Shown piece after piece: positions 1 to 6,554 of a stretch of DNA of 9,472 nucleotides (position 1 is its first letter; each line of letters begins with the position of its first letter). This DNA is from Gemmatimonadota bacterium (GTDB taxonomy: Bacteria; Gemmatimonadota; Gemmatimonadetes; Palauibacterales; Palauibacteraceae). The notes beneath the pieces were generated by a model. That model did not search any database. It worked only from the letters and a program-made list of their open reading frames with translations, and had not been told where the DNA came from. The stretch spans positions 1-9,472 of the forward strand of contig JAOTWC010000047.1 in the NCBI GenBank assembly GCA_029863105.1. The letters run 5' to 3'. The position numbers and the translations under genes were made by a program.

Positions 1-230
1 GCGGGCTGTTCTTCGCCCGCCTGTCCTCGACGATCGGCGTCGAGCATCTCCTGGAGCACGAGGGTCATCGGCGCTATGTGCTCCCCGACGGCCGGCGCTG
101 GTTTCTGGTGGACGAACAGTTCCTCGAGACCGAGGCCGCTCGGCTGGGGGCCGAGCCCATCGATCCGCTGAAGACGACGATCGTGCAGAATCAGCGGAGC
201 ATGACGACCTGGGTGCTGCGGAAGGCCTGA
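1..230 (+). CDS. C-terminal fragment of a probable class I SAM-dependent methyltransferase
   Basis: The frame is open from base 3 to a TGA at 228-230 and gives a 75-residue tail; the start lies outside the window. It begins GLFFARLSSTIGVEHLLEH, contains a segment reading LPDGRRWFLVDEQFL, and ends in a DPLKTT...VQNQRSMTTWVLRK pattern. From family knowledge, this kind of C-terminus (a strand around FFARL, then a closing 'N.R.M.TWVLRK' strand) is common in small Rossmann-fold methyltransferases of the Methyltransf_25/TehB-like type. The SAM-binding motifs would lie upstream, so the substrate cannot be judged. It is on the same strand as the sphingolipid operon but separated by 93 bases with a promoter-like patch, so it is probably a separate unit. 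The methyltransferase call rests on the tail alone; a different Rossmann-like protein is possible. Confidence 0.55.
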   Translation, partial: GLFFARLSSTIGVEHLLEHEGHRRYVLPDGRRWFLVDEQFLETEAARLGAEPIDPLKTTIVQNQRSMTTWVLRKA

Positions 231-243
231 AATCGCGGCCCAG

Positions 244-272
244 AAGCCATCTCGCTCCGAAAACCGTATATT
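244..272 (+). promoter_or_regulatory. Candidate promoter of the ceramide operon
   Basis: The 93-base gap 231-323 between the methyltransferase stop and spt contains the most AT-rich patch nearby. It includes TATATT at 267-272, which fits a -10 hexamer (TAnnnT) and leaves about 50 bases of leader before the spt ATG. The region 17 bases upstream has no good -35 match. No terminator hairpin with a T-run is seen in the gap. This is inferred from composition and position only. Confidence 0.3.
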
Positions 273-312
273 CCAAGCTTGTCTGCGCCGGTTCATTCGG
301 CCAACTCTTTAC

Positions 313-316
313 GGAG
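313..316 (+). promoter_or_regulatory. Ribosome binding site supporting the spt start at 324
   Basis: GGAG at 313-316 lies 7 bases before the ATG at 324. This favours 324 over the upstream TTG at 279. A second in-frame ATG at 447 has a weaker GAAAGG at 432-437 with 9-base spacing, so it remains a possible alternative start. Confidence 0.6.
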
Positions 317-323
317 CAATCAC

Positions 324-1628
324 ATGACGCGCCCGGAAAAGCCTGTTTTCTTGCCGGCTCCGGATGCCGCGGGTAGCTTGGCGGCCAGCAGCGAGCACAC
401 GTCGAGTCCCAGCGCTGCTCGGAAACCTCGCGAAAGGTCCGATCGTATGCAGGTCTTCGCCAAGACCGATTCTCTGACATTGCCCGACGATCTTCGCGCG
501 GTCGATCTGTATCCGTACTTCCAGCGTATCGAAGAATCTCGTGATACCGAAGTGGTGATCGACGGCCACCGGAAGGTGATGATCGGCTCCAACAACTACA
601 TGGGGCTGACGCACGACCCGCGGATCATCGAAGCGGCCAAGGCGGCGCTCGAGAAATACGGCAGCGGGAACACGGGAAGCCGGTTTCTCAACGGCAACCT
701 GGACATCATCGATCAGCTCGAAGAGGACCTGGCCGACTGGCTGGGCAAACCGAAGGGACTCGTGTTCAGCACGGGCTACCAGACGAACCTCGGCACGATC
801 AGCGCGTTGCTGAGTCGGACCGACACCGTGTTCGTCGACAAGCTCGATCACGCGTGCATCCAGGACGGGGCTCGACTCGGCTGGGGAGAAATCAAGCGGT
901 TCCGGCATGCCGAGCTCGACCATCTCGAGAAACTGCTCGCCAGGTGCGACCCGGAGCGCGGCAAGCTGATCGTCGTGGACGGCGTGTACAGCATGGAAGG
1001 CGATCTGGTCGACCTGCCGCGCGTGGTCGAACTCCGCAAGCAGTACGGGGCCGCCGTGCTGGTCGACGACGCCCATTCCCTCGGAATCTTCGGCGCCACG
1101 GGCGCGGGTACGGCCGAACACTTCGGGCTGACGGACGAAGTAGACCTGATCACGGGAACATTCTCGAAGTCGCTGGCTTCGATCGGCGGATTCGTAGCCG
1201 GTGACGCCGACATCATCGACTTCCTGCGCCACTCCGCCCGCGCGCTGATGTTCAGCGCCAGCATGCCTCCGGCCTCCGTGGCCACGGTCATCGAGGCGGT
1301 GCGGATCATCCGCTCCGAGCCGGAGCGGCGCGCGCGCCTGTGGGCCAACACGCGGCGCATGATGGGTGAACTGCGGACACTCGGGTTCGACATCGGCCCG
1401 ACGGAGAGCCCGGTGGTGCCGATCCTCGTCGGCGATCTCTACAAGACATTCCGATTCTGGCGCGCCCTGTTCGATGCAGGCGTGTTCACGAACCCGGTCG
1501 TGCCGCCTGCCGTGCCCGAGGGTCACGGGCGGATTCGCACGAGTTACATGGCGACACACACGGACGACCAGCTGGACTTCGTACTGGACGTCATGGCACG
1601 TCTCGGCAAAGAATTCGATCTGATTTGA
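324..1628 (+). CDS. spt: Serine palmitoyltransferase (PLP-dependent alpha-oxoamine synthase)
   Basis: This 434-residue, fold-type I PLP enzyme condenses L-serine with a long-chain acyl thioester to give 3-ketosphinganine, the first committed step of sphingolipid synthesis. Visible landmarks are GSNNYMGL (88-95), GSGNTGSRFLNG (113-124), His176 in DKLDHACIQDG (cofactor stacking), DDAHS (248-252, PLP-nitrogen aspartate), and GTFSKS with the Schiff-base lysine at Lys282. TFSKSLASIGGF and the late NPVVPPAVP...RIRTSYMATHT block (390-413) are typical of SPT rather than of KBL, BioF or HemA. Residues 1-41 are Ser/Ala/Pro-rich, probably disordered and longer than usual; an alternative ATG at 447 would remove them. 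No membrane segment is seen, as expected for a soluble bacterial SPT. The stop (1626-1628) overlaps the next start. Neighbouring bcerS and cerR make the SPT assignment much stronger than homology alone. Confidence 0.93.
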   Translation: MTRPEKPVFLPAPDAAGSLAASSEHTSSPSAARKPRERSDRMQVFAKTDSLTLPDDLRAVDLYPYFQRIEESRDTEVVIDGHRKVMIGSNNYMGLTHDPRIIEAAKAALEKYGSGNTGSRFLNGNLDIIDQLEEDLADWLGKPKGLVFSTGYQTNLGTISALLSRTDTVFVDKLDHACIQDGARLGWGEIKRFRHAELDHLEKLLARCDPERGKLIVVDGVYSMEGDLVDLPRVVELRKQYGAAVLVDDAHSLGIFGATGAGTAEHFGLTDEVDLITGTFSKSLASIGGFVAGDADIIDFLRHSARALMFSASMPPASVATVIEAVRIIRSEPERRARLWANTRRMMGELRTLGFDIGPTESPVVPILVGDLYKTFRFWRALFDAGVFTNPVVPPAVPEGHGRIRTSYMATHTDDQLDFVLDVMARLGKEFDLI

Positions 1629-2764
1629 GCGGCCCTGGGACGGGCGTCCGCATCGAGTCCGCCTGGGACAAACGGACGTTCAAGGACTTTCTGCGACTTC
1701 CGTATCGCATCTACGCGGGTGATCCGAACTGGGTTGCCCCGCTCCTGCGCGACGTCAAGACCATGTTCGATCGGGACGCGCATCCGTTCCACCTGCACTC
1801 GGAGGTGGAACCGTTCGTCGCGTATCGTGATGGACGAGCCGTCGGGCGAATCGTCGCGATCCACAATCGGAATCACGTCGCGTTTCACGAGGAACCTGTC
1901 GGATTCTTCGGTTTCTTCGAGTGCGAGGACCGCCAGGAGACGGCGGACGCGCTGTTCGAGCGGGTTGCGGAGTGGCTTCGCGAGCGGGGGCTGGAGACGA
2001 TGCGGGGCCCGGCCAGTTTCTCGACGAACGAAGAAGCGGGTCTGCTGATCGAGGGATTCGACATGCCTCCCGCGGTCATGATGCCTTACAACCCGGCCAG
2101 GTACGTCCGTCTGGTCGAGACCGCCGGGTTTCGGGAGGCAAAAACGATGCTGGCGTTGAACCTCGTTCTGCCGGAAGGAGCCCCTGACTACCTGCGGAAT
2201 CGAGAGGAGTGGCTGCGGAAACGCCTCAACATCACGCTGCGCCCGATCAACATGGCCAGGTTCGAAGCGGAGCTCGGCCTGGTCCGGGAGATCTACAACA
2301 AGGCGTGGGAGAAGAACTGGGGTTTCGTCCCCATGACCGAAGCGGAAATCGGGCATATGGCGAAGGAACTGAAGCCCGTGCTGAGGCGCGACCCCGAACA
2401 GGTCATCCTGGCGGAAGACCTGGATGGCTCGCCCGTCGGGTTCGCACTCTGGCTGAAGGACTACAACCGTGCGCTGATCCATGCCCGCGGGAGGCTGTTC
2501 CCGACGGGTCTGCTGAAAATTCTGTGGCATTCCCGCAAGATCGACATGGCGCGGGTGCTGACCCTGGGACTCGTTCCGGAATACCGCGGCAAGGGTATCG
2601 ACAGCCTGTTCTACATGGCGTGCTTCCGGTTCGCCAACCAGAAGGGCGTGTTCGGCGGAGAGTTCGGATGGGTGCTCGAGGACAACCTGCCCATGGTCAA
2701 GCCGCTCCAGAGGTTGGGCTCGACGATTCACAAACGATACCGGCTGTACGACCGGCCCCTGTGA
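1625..2764 (+). CDS. bcerS: Bacterial ceramide synthase (GNAT-type N-acyltransferase)
   Basis: This 379-residue protein probably N-acylates the long-chain base, in bacteria reportedly 3-ketosphinganine, to form (3-oxo)ceramide. Two GNAT-like halves can be read. The first (about 62-180) has AVGRIVAIHN, VGFFGFFE and the family block RGPASFSTNEEAG...MMPYNPARY. The second (about 205-375) has the acyl-donor pyrophosphate loop PEYRGKGID (318-326) followed by an E-D-N helix start at 352-354. Early GDPNWVAPLLRDVK (32-45) is another family hallmark. Such proteins are often annotated only as hypothetical or GNAT. The Caulobacter bCerS belongs to this acyltransferase type and is unrelated to eukaryotic CerS. 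The start is an unusual TTG (1625-1627) overlapping the spt stop as TTGA; no ATG or GTG gives a full-length protein, and residues from Val8 onward already look like the family. Exact acyl donor (CoA or ACP) is not visible. Confidence 0.85.
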   Translation: MSGPGTGVRIESAWDKRTFKDFLRLPYRIYAGDPNWVAPLLRDVKTMFDRDAHPFHLHSEVEPFVAYRDGRAVGRIVAIHNRNHVAFHEEPVGFFGFFECEDRQETADALFERVAEWLRERGLETMRGPASFSTNEEAGLLIEGFDMPPAVMMPYNPARYVRLVETAGFREAKTMLALNLVLPEGAPDYLRNREEWLRKRLNITLRPINMARFEAELGLVREIYNKAWEKNWGFVPMTEAEIGHMAKELKPVLRRDPEQVILAEDLDGSPVGFALWLKDYNRALIHARGRLFPTGLLKILWHSRKIDMARVLTLGLVPEYRGKGIDSLFYMACFRFANQKGVFGGEFGWVLEDNLPMVKPLQRLGSTIHKRYRLYDRPL

Positions 2765-3735
2765 CCCGCAGCAAGGTTCTACTCACCGGTGCTACCGGCT
2801 TCCTCGGAAGCCATGTCGCCGAGATGCTGTGCGAGCGCGGCATCGACGTGCGCGCCACCGTGCGAAGCACGAGCGATACGCGCTGGATCGAGTCTCTGCC
2901 TGTCGAGCTCGTCGAAGCGGATCTGTCCGATCCACGCGACCTGGCGGACATCCTGACCGGAGTGGACACCGTCGTTCACATCGCAGGCATCACGCGCGCG
3001 GCGGATCCCGCCGCCTTCGAACGCGTGAACGCGGCGGGAACAGGCGCCCTGGCGGCGGCTGCCGGGTCCGCCGGCGTGGGACGATTCGTGTATGTCAGCA
3101 GTCTGGCGGCGAGAGGGCCCGACGGTGCAGCCGGCCCCACGAGCGCGTACGGCCGCAGCAAGCGAGGCGGCGAGCAGCGGTTGGCCGAGCTGGCCAACCG
3201 GGGAGCGGCGCCGCCGATCGTGCGCACGCTCCGCCCCGGAGGCATATACGGTCCGCGCGACGACGATCTGCTCCTGATGTTCCGGATGGCGCGCCGCGGG
3301 CTGCTGGTCGTTCCGTCCACTCGCGGCCGGTTGCAGCCGGTGCACGTGCTGGATGTGGCGCGATCGGTTGTCTCGGCGGCCGAATCCCACGACTCCGGTG
3401 ATCCCGGCCCCCTGCCGGTGGCGGGCTCGGAAATCGTCAGCTGGATCGATGTGGCCGACACGCTGCGCCGGGTGATGGGGCGAGAGATCCGCGTGCTCAA
3501 GCTGCCCGCCGCCGGGTTCATGACGGCGGGCGCGCTGGCCGAACTCGCGTCCCGTGTCGCCGGCAGGACGCCGGCCTTCGATCGCCGCAAAGCGTCGGAT
3601 CTGACCCGGACCACATGGACGACCCAGCTCGAGCACACGACGCGTGTCCTCGATTGGAAACCCGAAATCGACATCGAATCCGGAATGGCGAACACGGCGG
3701 CCTGGTATGCCGAGCACGGTTGGCTCGACGGATGA
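2761..3735 (+). CDS. cerR: Ceramide reductase-type NAD(P)-dependent epimerase/dehydratase (extended SDR)
   Basis: This 324-residue extended short-chain dehydrogenase is placed to reduce the 3-keto group of 3-oxo-ceramide (or 3-ketosphinganine) to the hydroxyl. Visible landmarks are the TGATGFLG nucleotide loop (9-16), HIAGITRA (73-80), the YVSS strand with candidate Ser113/Ser114, and the catalytic Tyr130-x3-Lys134 pair in SAYGRSK. RPGGIYGPRD (158-167) and LQPVHVLDVA (191-200) are substrate-side motifs of the extended SDR family. The start is GTG (2761-2763), overlapping the bcerS stop as GTGA; it sits six codons before the first Rossmann strand, the usual spacing. By sequence alone it could be a sugar-nucleotide epimerase or another SDR reductase. 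The CerR role rests on its fixed position after spt and bcerS, matching the trio shown for bacterial ceramide synthesis in Caulobacter. Confidence 0.85.
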   Translation: MTRSKVLLTGATGFLGSHVAEMLCERGIDVRATVRSTSDTRWIESLPVELVEADLSDPRDLADILTGVDTVVHIAGITRAADPAAFERVNAAGTGALAAAAGSAGVGRFVYVSSLAARGPDGAAGPTSAYGRSKRGGEQRLAELANRGAAPPIVRTLRPGGIYGPRDDDLLLMFRMARRGLLVVPSTRGRLQPVHVLDVARSVVSAAESHDSGDPGPLPVAGSEIVSWIDVADTLRRVMGREIRVLKLPAAGFMTAGALAELASRVAGRTPAFDRRKASDLTRTTWTTQLEHTTRVLDWKPEIDIESGMANTAAWYAEHGWLDG

Positions 3736-4616
3736 CCGATCGTCTTCGCGCGCTCGCCGCGACCCCGCATGCCCGCCCGGTCGACCTGCTCGCCGCTTCC
3801 TACCTGGCCGCCACCGGACTCATCGCCGGTCTGTCATTGTCGTCGACAGGCCTGATGATCGCCGGACTTCACGTGGTCGCTCTGGTTCTCGTGCATGCTC
3901 TCGGGCGCGTGTCCGTACCCGTCAATCGACCTCTCGCGTTTCTCAGGCTCGTATGGCCCGTCGCGATCACCCCCCTGCTCTACCTGGAACTCGCGACGCT
4001 AAACCAACTCCTGTTTCCGGGGTACTTCGACGCGACGGTGCAGGCGTGGGAGCAGGCCCTGTTCGGATCGCAGCTCAGCATCGTGATGAGCGGCTGGTAC
4101 GATGCGCTGTGGTTTTCGGAGATGCTGCACTTCGGGTACGTGTCGTATTACGTGGTCGTGCCCGCCGCGCTGATCGGCGGATTTTCCCTGGGCGGGGAGG
4201 ACGGCCTGGAGCGCGTGGCGTTCACGACCGCGCTCGCGTTCTTCCTGTGCTACCTGTGCTTCGCCGTGTTTCCCGTCGCGGGCCCGCGGTATGAATTCGC
4301 CCGCATCGTAGGACCGCAGACGGACGGCGCCGTCTTCGGCCTCGTGCACAGCATTCTGGAGAGCGGCTCCTCGAAAGGCACGGCGTTTCCGAGTTCCCAC
4401 GTGGCGGCGACGGTTTCCGCGTGGCTCGCGGCCGGCCTGGTGGATCGCCGCCTGATGTGGATCCTCGCGCCGTTCGCAGTGTCTCTCACCATGGGCACGG
4501 TATACGGACGATTTCACTATGGAATCGATACGGCCGTGGGGCTCGGCGTAGCGATGCTGGCGGTCGCCTGGACGCCACGCCTGATGGCCCGCCTGCGGCC
4601 CGCCCGACCGACCTGA
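3732..4616 (+). CDS. PAP2/Aur1-type integral membrane phosphotransferase or phosphatase, candidate sphingolipid head-group enzyme
   Basis: This 294-residue polytopic protein has about six to eight hydrophobic segments (roughly 18-36, 40-58, 67-88, 133-154, 161-181, 222-236, 241-258, 264-281). The PAP2 active-site pattern of the Aur1/Ipt1 (PAP2_3) branch is visible: FPVAGPR (180-186), PSSH with His223, and RFHYGID giving His262-x3-Asp266. Arg260 and His262 are separated by one residue, unlike the five of classical PAP2 phosphatases but as in inositol-phosphorylceramide synthase-like proteins. It starts at ATG 3732, overlapping the cerR stop as ATGA, so it is translated with the ceramide genes. 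I infer that it transfers a phospho-head group from a phospholipid to ceramide, or dephosphorylates a sphingolipid phosphate. Donor and direction cannot be read from sequence, and general phosphatidate phosphatase activity remains possible. Confidence 0.78.
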   Translation: MTDRLRALAATPHARPVDLLAASYLAATGLIAGLSLSSTGLMIAGLHVVALVLVHALGRVSVPVNRPLAFLRLVWPVAITPLLYLELATLNQLLFPGYFDATVQAWEQALFGSQLSIVMSGWYDALWFSEMLHFGYVSYYVVVPAALIGGFSLGGEDGLERVAFTTALAFFLCYLCFAVFPVAGPRYEFARIVGPQTDGAVFGLVHSILESGSSKGTAFPSSHVAATVSAWLAAGLVDRRLMWILAPFAVSLTMGTVYGRFHYGIDTAVGLGVAMLAVAWTPRLMARLRPARPT

Positions 4617-4617
4617 C

Positions 4618-4623
4618 GGAGGA
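4618..4623 (+). promoter_or_regulatory. Strong ribosome binding site of the DUF302 gene
   Basis: GGAGGA at 4618-4623, with 6 bases before the ATG at 4630, is the best Shine-Dalgarno match in the plus-strand operon. It shows that this gene has its own initiation and decides the start at 4630 over the in-frame ATG at 4639. Confidence 0.75.
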
Positions 4624-4629
4624 ACGTGA

Positions 4630-5031
4630 ATGAAGGACATGAGCCACGACGTGCGGCTGAACTGCGCGCACGAGGAAGCGATCGATCGCGTCACGGACGC
4701 GCTGGCGGCCGAAGGATTCGGCGTTCTGTCCCGGATCGACATCGACAAGAAGTTCCGCGAGAAACTCGGGGTGGACTTCCGACCGTACACGATACTCGGA
4801 GCCTGCAATCCGGCCCTCGCAAACCTGGCGCTCGGCGCCGCCCCGGAGATCGGTCTGTTGCTTCCCTGCAACGTGACGGTCGAGCAACTGGACGGAGCGG
4901 CCCTCGTCCGGATCATCAACGCGCGGACGATGATGGACACGGCGGGTTATGGCGATGACGAACAGATCGCGCCCGTGGGACGGGAGGCGGACGAGCGGCT
5001 GAAGCGAGTGGCCGCAGCCCTGGCGAGCTAA
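4630..5031 (+). CDS. DUF302 domain protein
   Basis: This is a 133-residue soluble protein without signal peptide or membrane segment. It matches the DUF302 family along its length: an N-terminal strand-helix unit (EEAIDRVTDALAAEGFGVLS), IDIDKKFREKLG (36-47), PYTILGACNPALA (52-64), GLLLPCNV (74-81) and a late IINARTMM segment (95-102). Cys59 and Cys80 sit in the two family signature blocks. The biochemical function of DUF302 is not established, and I assign none. It is the last gene of the ceramide operon, 13 bases after the PAP2-type gene and behind a strong ribosome binding site. It may therefore serve the same pathway or simply share the transcript. The TAA stop (5029-5031) overlaps the stop of the convergent oxidoreductase gene. 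Confidence 0.85.
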   Translation: MKDMSHDVRLNCAHEEAIDRVTDALAAEGFGVLSRIDIDKKFREKLGVDFRPYTILGACNPALANLALGAAPEIGLLLPCNVTVEQLDGAALVRIINARTMMDTAGYGDDEQIAPVGREADERLKRVAAALAS

Positions 5032-6554
5032 CCGCGCAGCGCCCGGCGCGCTCCCAGGACGCCGGCGCCGCCCGCATACGGTCCCCCCGGGTGGCTGCCC
5101 CCACCGGCCAGGAACAGGCCCGCGATCGGAGTGCCGTACCGGGACAGGGCGAGCGACGGACGTTGCAGCCACAACTGGTCCAGTGCCAGCTCCCCGAGAT
5201 ACAGGTGCCCACCGGGCATCCCGAGGCTCGATTCCAGGTCGCACGGCGTGTGCAGCGAGGTACCCTGCAGCTGCCCGCGCAGGCCAGGCGACAGTCGCTC
5301 GAGCGTGTCGACGACTCGGCCGCACAGCAGATCCCTCGCCTCGTCGCCCCAGCCATCCCGCCCGCCGTGAGCCACGCCATGAACGTGAACGACCAGCGTC
5401 GCCCCGCCCGCCGGGGCGTGCGGCGGGCCGCGCCAGATCCGAACCTCCAGGCAGGGCTCGTCCGGCAGAGCACCGTACTTGAGAGCGTCCGCGGCACGTT
5501 CCAGCTCATCGGGGGACCGTGCGGTGATCAGCCGTTCGATGTCGTCGCCGTTCGGTTCCCCGAACGACGGCGGTGACGCGCACGCCGCCAGCAGAACGGC
5601 CGTGTCGCCCCGGCGTCGCCAGCCCCGCAGGTCCCATTCGACGTGATGCGGCAACAGGCCCGGCTCCACCAGATCGAGCAGCGTACGAGCCGGGTCCAGT
5701 GCCGAGATGACCGCGGTGCCCTCGAACCGACGCTCGCCACAGCGTACGCCTGTGACGCGTCGCCTCCCGGCATCGACCAGGATCTCCGTCGGGCGCGTGC
5801 CGAGCTGAAACGTCACGCCCAGTTCCTCGCACCTCGCCACGAGGGCGTCCACCAGGCCGGCGAGTCCGCCAACCGGTTCCCCGCCGCGCGCGACCTCGCG
5901 CATCAGAAGCAGGGCCGTCGTGCCGGCCGCTCGCGGGCCGACGACCGTTCCGGTCAGGATGGGCGCCGCCAGTCCGGCCTGGAGCGCCGGCGAGCTGAAC
6001 GTCTCCGACAGCCAGTCACGTACCGGCAGCGTCACGATGCGCAGCAGCTCCATCATGTCGGAGTCGCCGAGCGAACGCAGACGCAGTCCGCGCATCGCGA
6101 GTTCCAGCAGGTCCTTAATCCCCGGTTCGTCAACCGCCGGCGGCGCCCGGTCGAGAACCTGCGAGATGAACCCGCCGACGCGCGCCAGGTAGGCCCGCCA
6201 CTCGCGGTAGGCCTCGGCATCGGCCGCCGGCACGCCGTCCACGCGATCCCGCCGGATGGCGATCGGCGGGGTGCCTTCCCGGACCACGTGGACCGCGGAT
6301 TCCGCGTCCCGCCAGGCGAGGCCCGCGCGCTCAAGGTGCAGGTCGGCGAGCAGCGCCCGCCGGACCAGGGCGCACTCCGTCAGCAGGCCCGGCGCCGTGT
6401 AGCCGTCACCCACCGGGAAGCGTGCCGCGAGACCTCCGGGTCGTTGTCGCTCGTCGATGACCCGCACGGTTCTCCCGGCGGCCGCGAGGGTCGCAGCCGC
6501 GGCGAGACCCTCGATGTCCGCGCCGAGGACGAGTACCGAGTCCGCGTGGGTCAT
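5028..6554 (-). CDS. Diverged phytoene-desaturase/PYROXD2-type oxidoreductase with altered glycine motif
   Basis: This 508-residue protein belongs to the amine-oxidase/phytoene-desaturase flavoprotein superfamily and is a paralogue of its upstream neighbour. Shared marks are ERQRPGGLA after the first Rossmann unit, RGGEPVGGLAGLVDAL in the middle, and a C-terminal block reading GGHLYLGELALDQLWLQRP followed by FLAGGGSHPGG. The N-terminal dinucleotide loop reads GADIEG (11-16), so the middle glycine of GxGxxG is Asp13 (codon GAC). FAD binding may therefore be weakened, although the rest of the fold appears intact. The start is ATG at 6554-6552, overlapping the upstream stop as ATGA. Longer in-frame starts would run into the previous gene. 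The stop TAG (5030-5028) overlaps that of the DUF302 gene. The substrate is unknown; a carotenoid role is not supported, as no crt genes are nearby. It may be an auxiliary partner of the neighbouring enzyme. Confidence 0.82.
   Translation of the reverse strand: MTHADSVLVLGADIEGLAAAATLAAAGRTVRVIDERQRPGGLAARFPVGDGYTAPGLLTECALVRRALLADLHLERAGLAWRDAESAVHVVREGTPPIAIRRDRVDGVPAADAEAYREWRAYLARVGGFISQVLDRAPPAVDEPGIKDLLELAMRGLRLRSLGDSDMMELLRIVTLPVRDWLSETFSSPALQAGLAAPILTGTVVGPRAAGTTALLLMREVARGGEPVGGLAGLVDALVARCEELGVTFQLGTRPTEILVDAGRRRVTGVRCGERRFEGTAVISALDPARTLLDLVEPGLLPHHVEWDLRGWRRRGDTAVLLAACASPPSFGEPNGDDIERLITARSPDELERAADALKYGALPDEPCLEVRIWRGPPHAPAGGATLVVHVHGVAHGGRDGWGDEARDLLCGRVVDTLERLSPGLRGQLQGTSLHTPCDLESSLGMPGGHLYLGELALDQLWLQRPSLALSRYGTPIAGLFLAGGGSHPGGPYAGGAGVLGARRALRG

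Noticed and set aside
309..1559. Long antisense frame opposite spt (416 codons)
   Set aside because: It is a typical GC-rich shadow, with His/Arg/Ala-rich composition and no recognisable motif. The opposing plus-strand gene is clearly real.
1544..2731. Long antisense frame opposite bcerS (395 codons)
   Set aside because: No family-like motif; it arises from codon bias of the real plus-strand gene.
2209..2760. N-terminal extension of the cerR frame into bcerS
   Set aside because: The extension is a shadow of the bcerS frame, with an Arg/Pro/Gly-rich sequence. The GTG at 2761 gives the normal SDR N-terminus with TGATGFLG at residue 9.
5031..5090. GC-rich inverted segments near the convergent stops as a rho-independent terminator
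   Set aside because: The partial complementarity lies inside the 3' coding end of the minus-strand gene and has no T-run on either strand.
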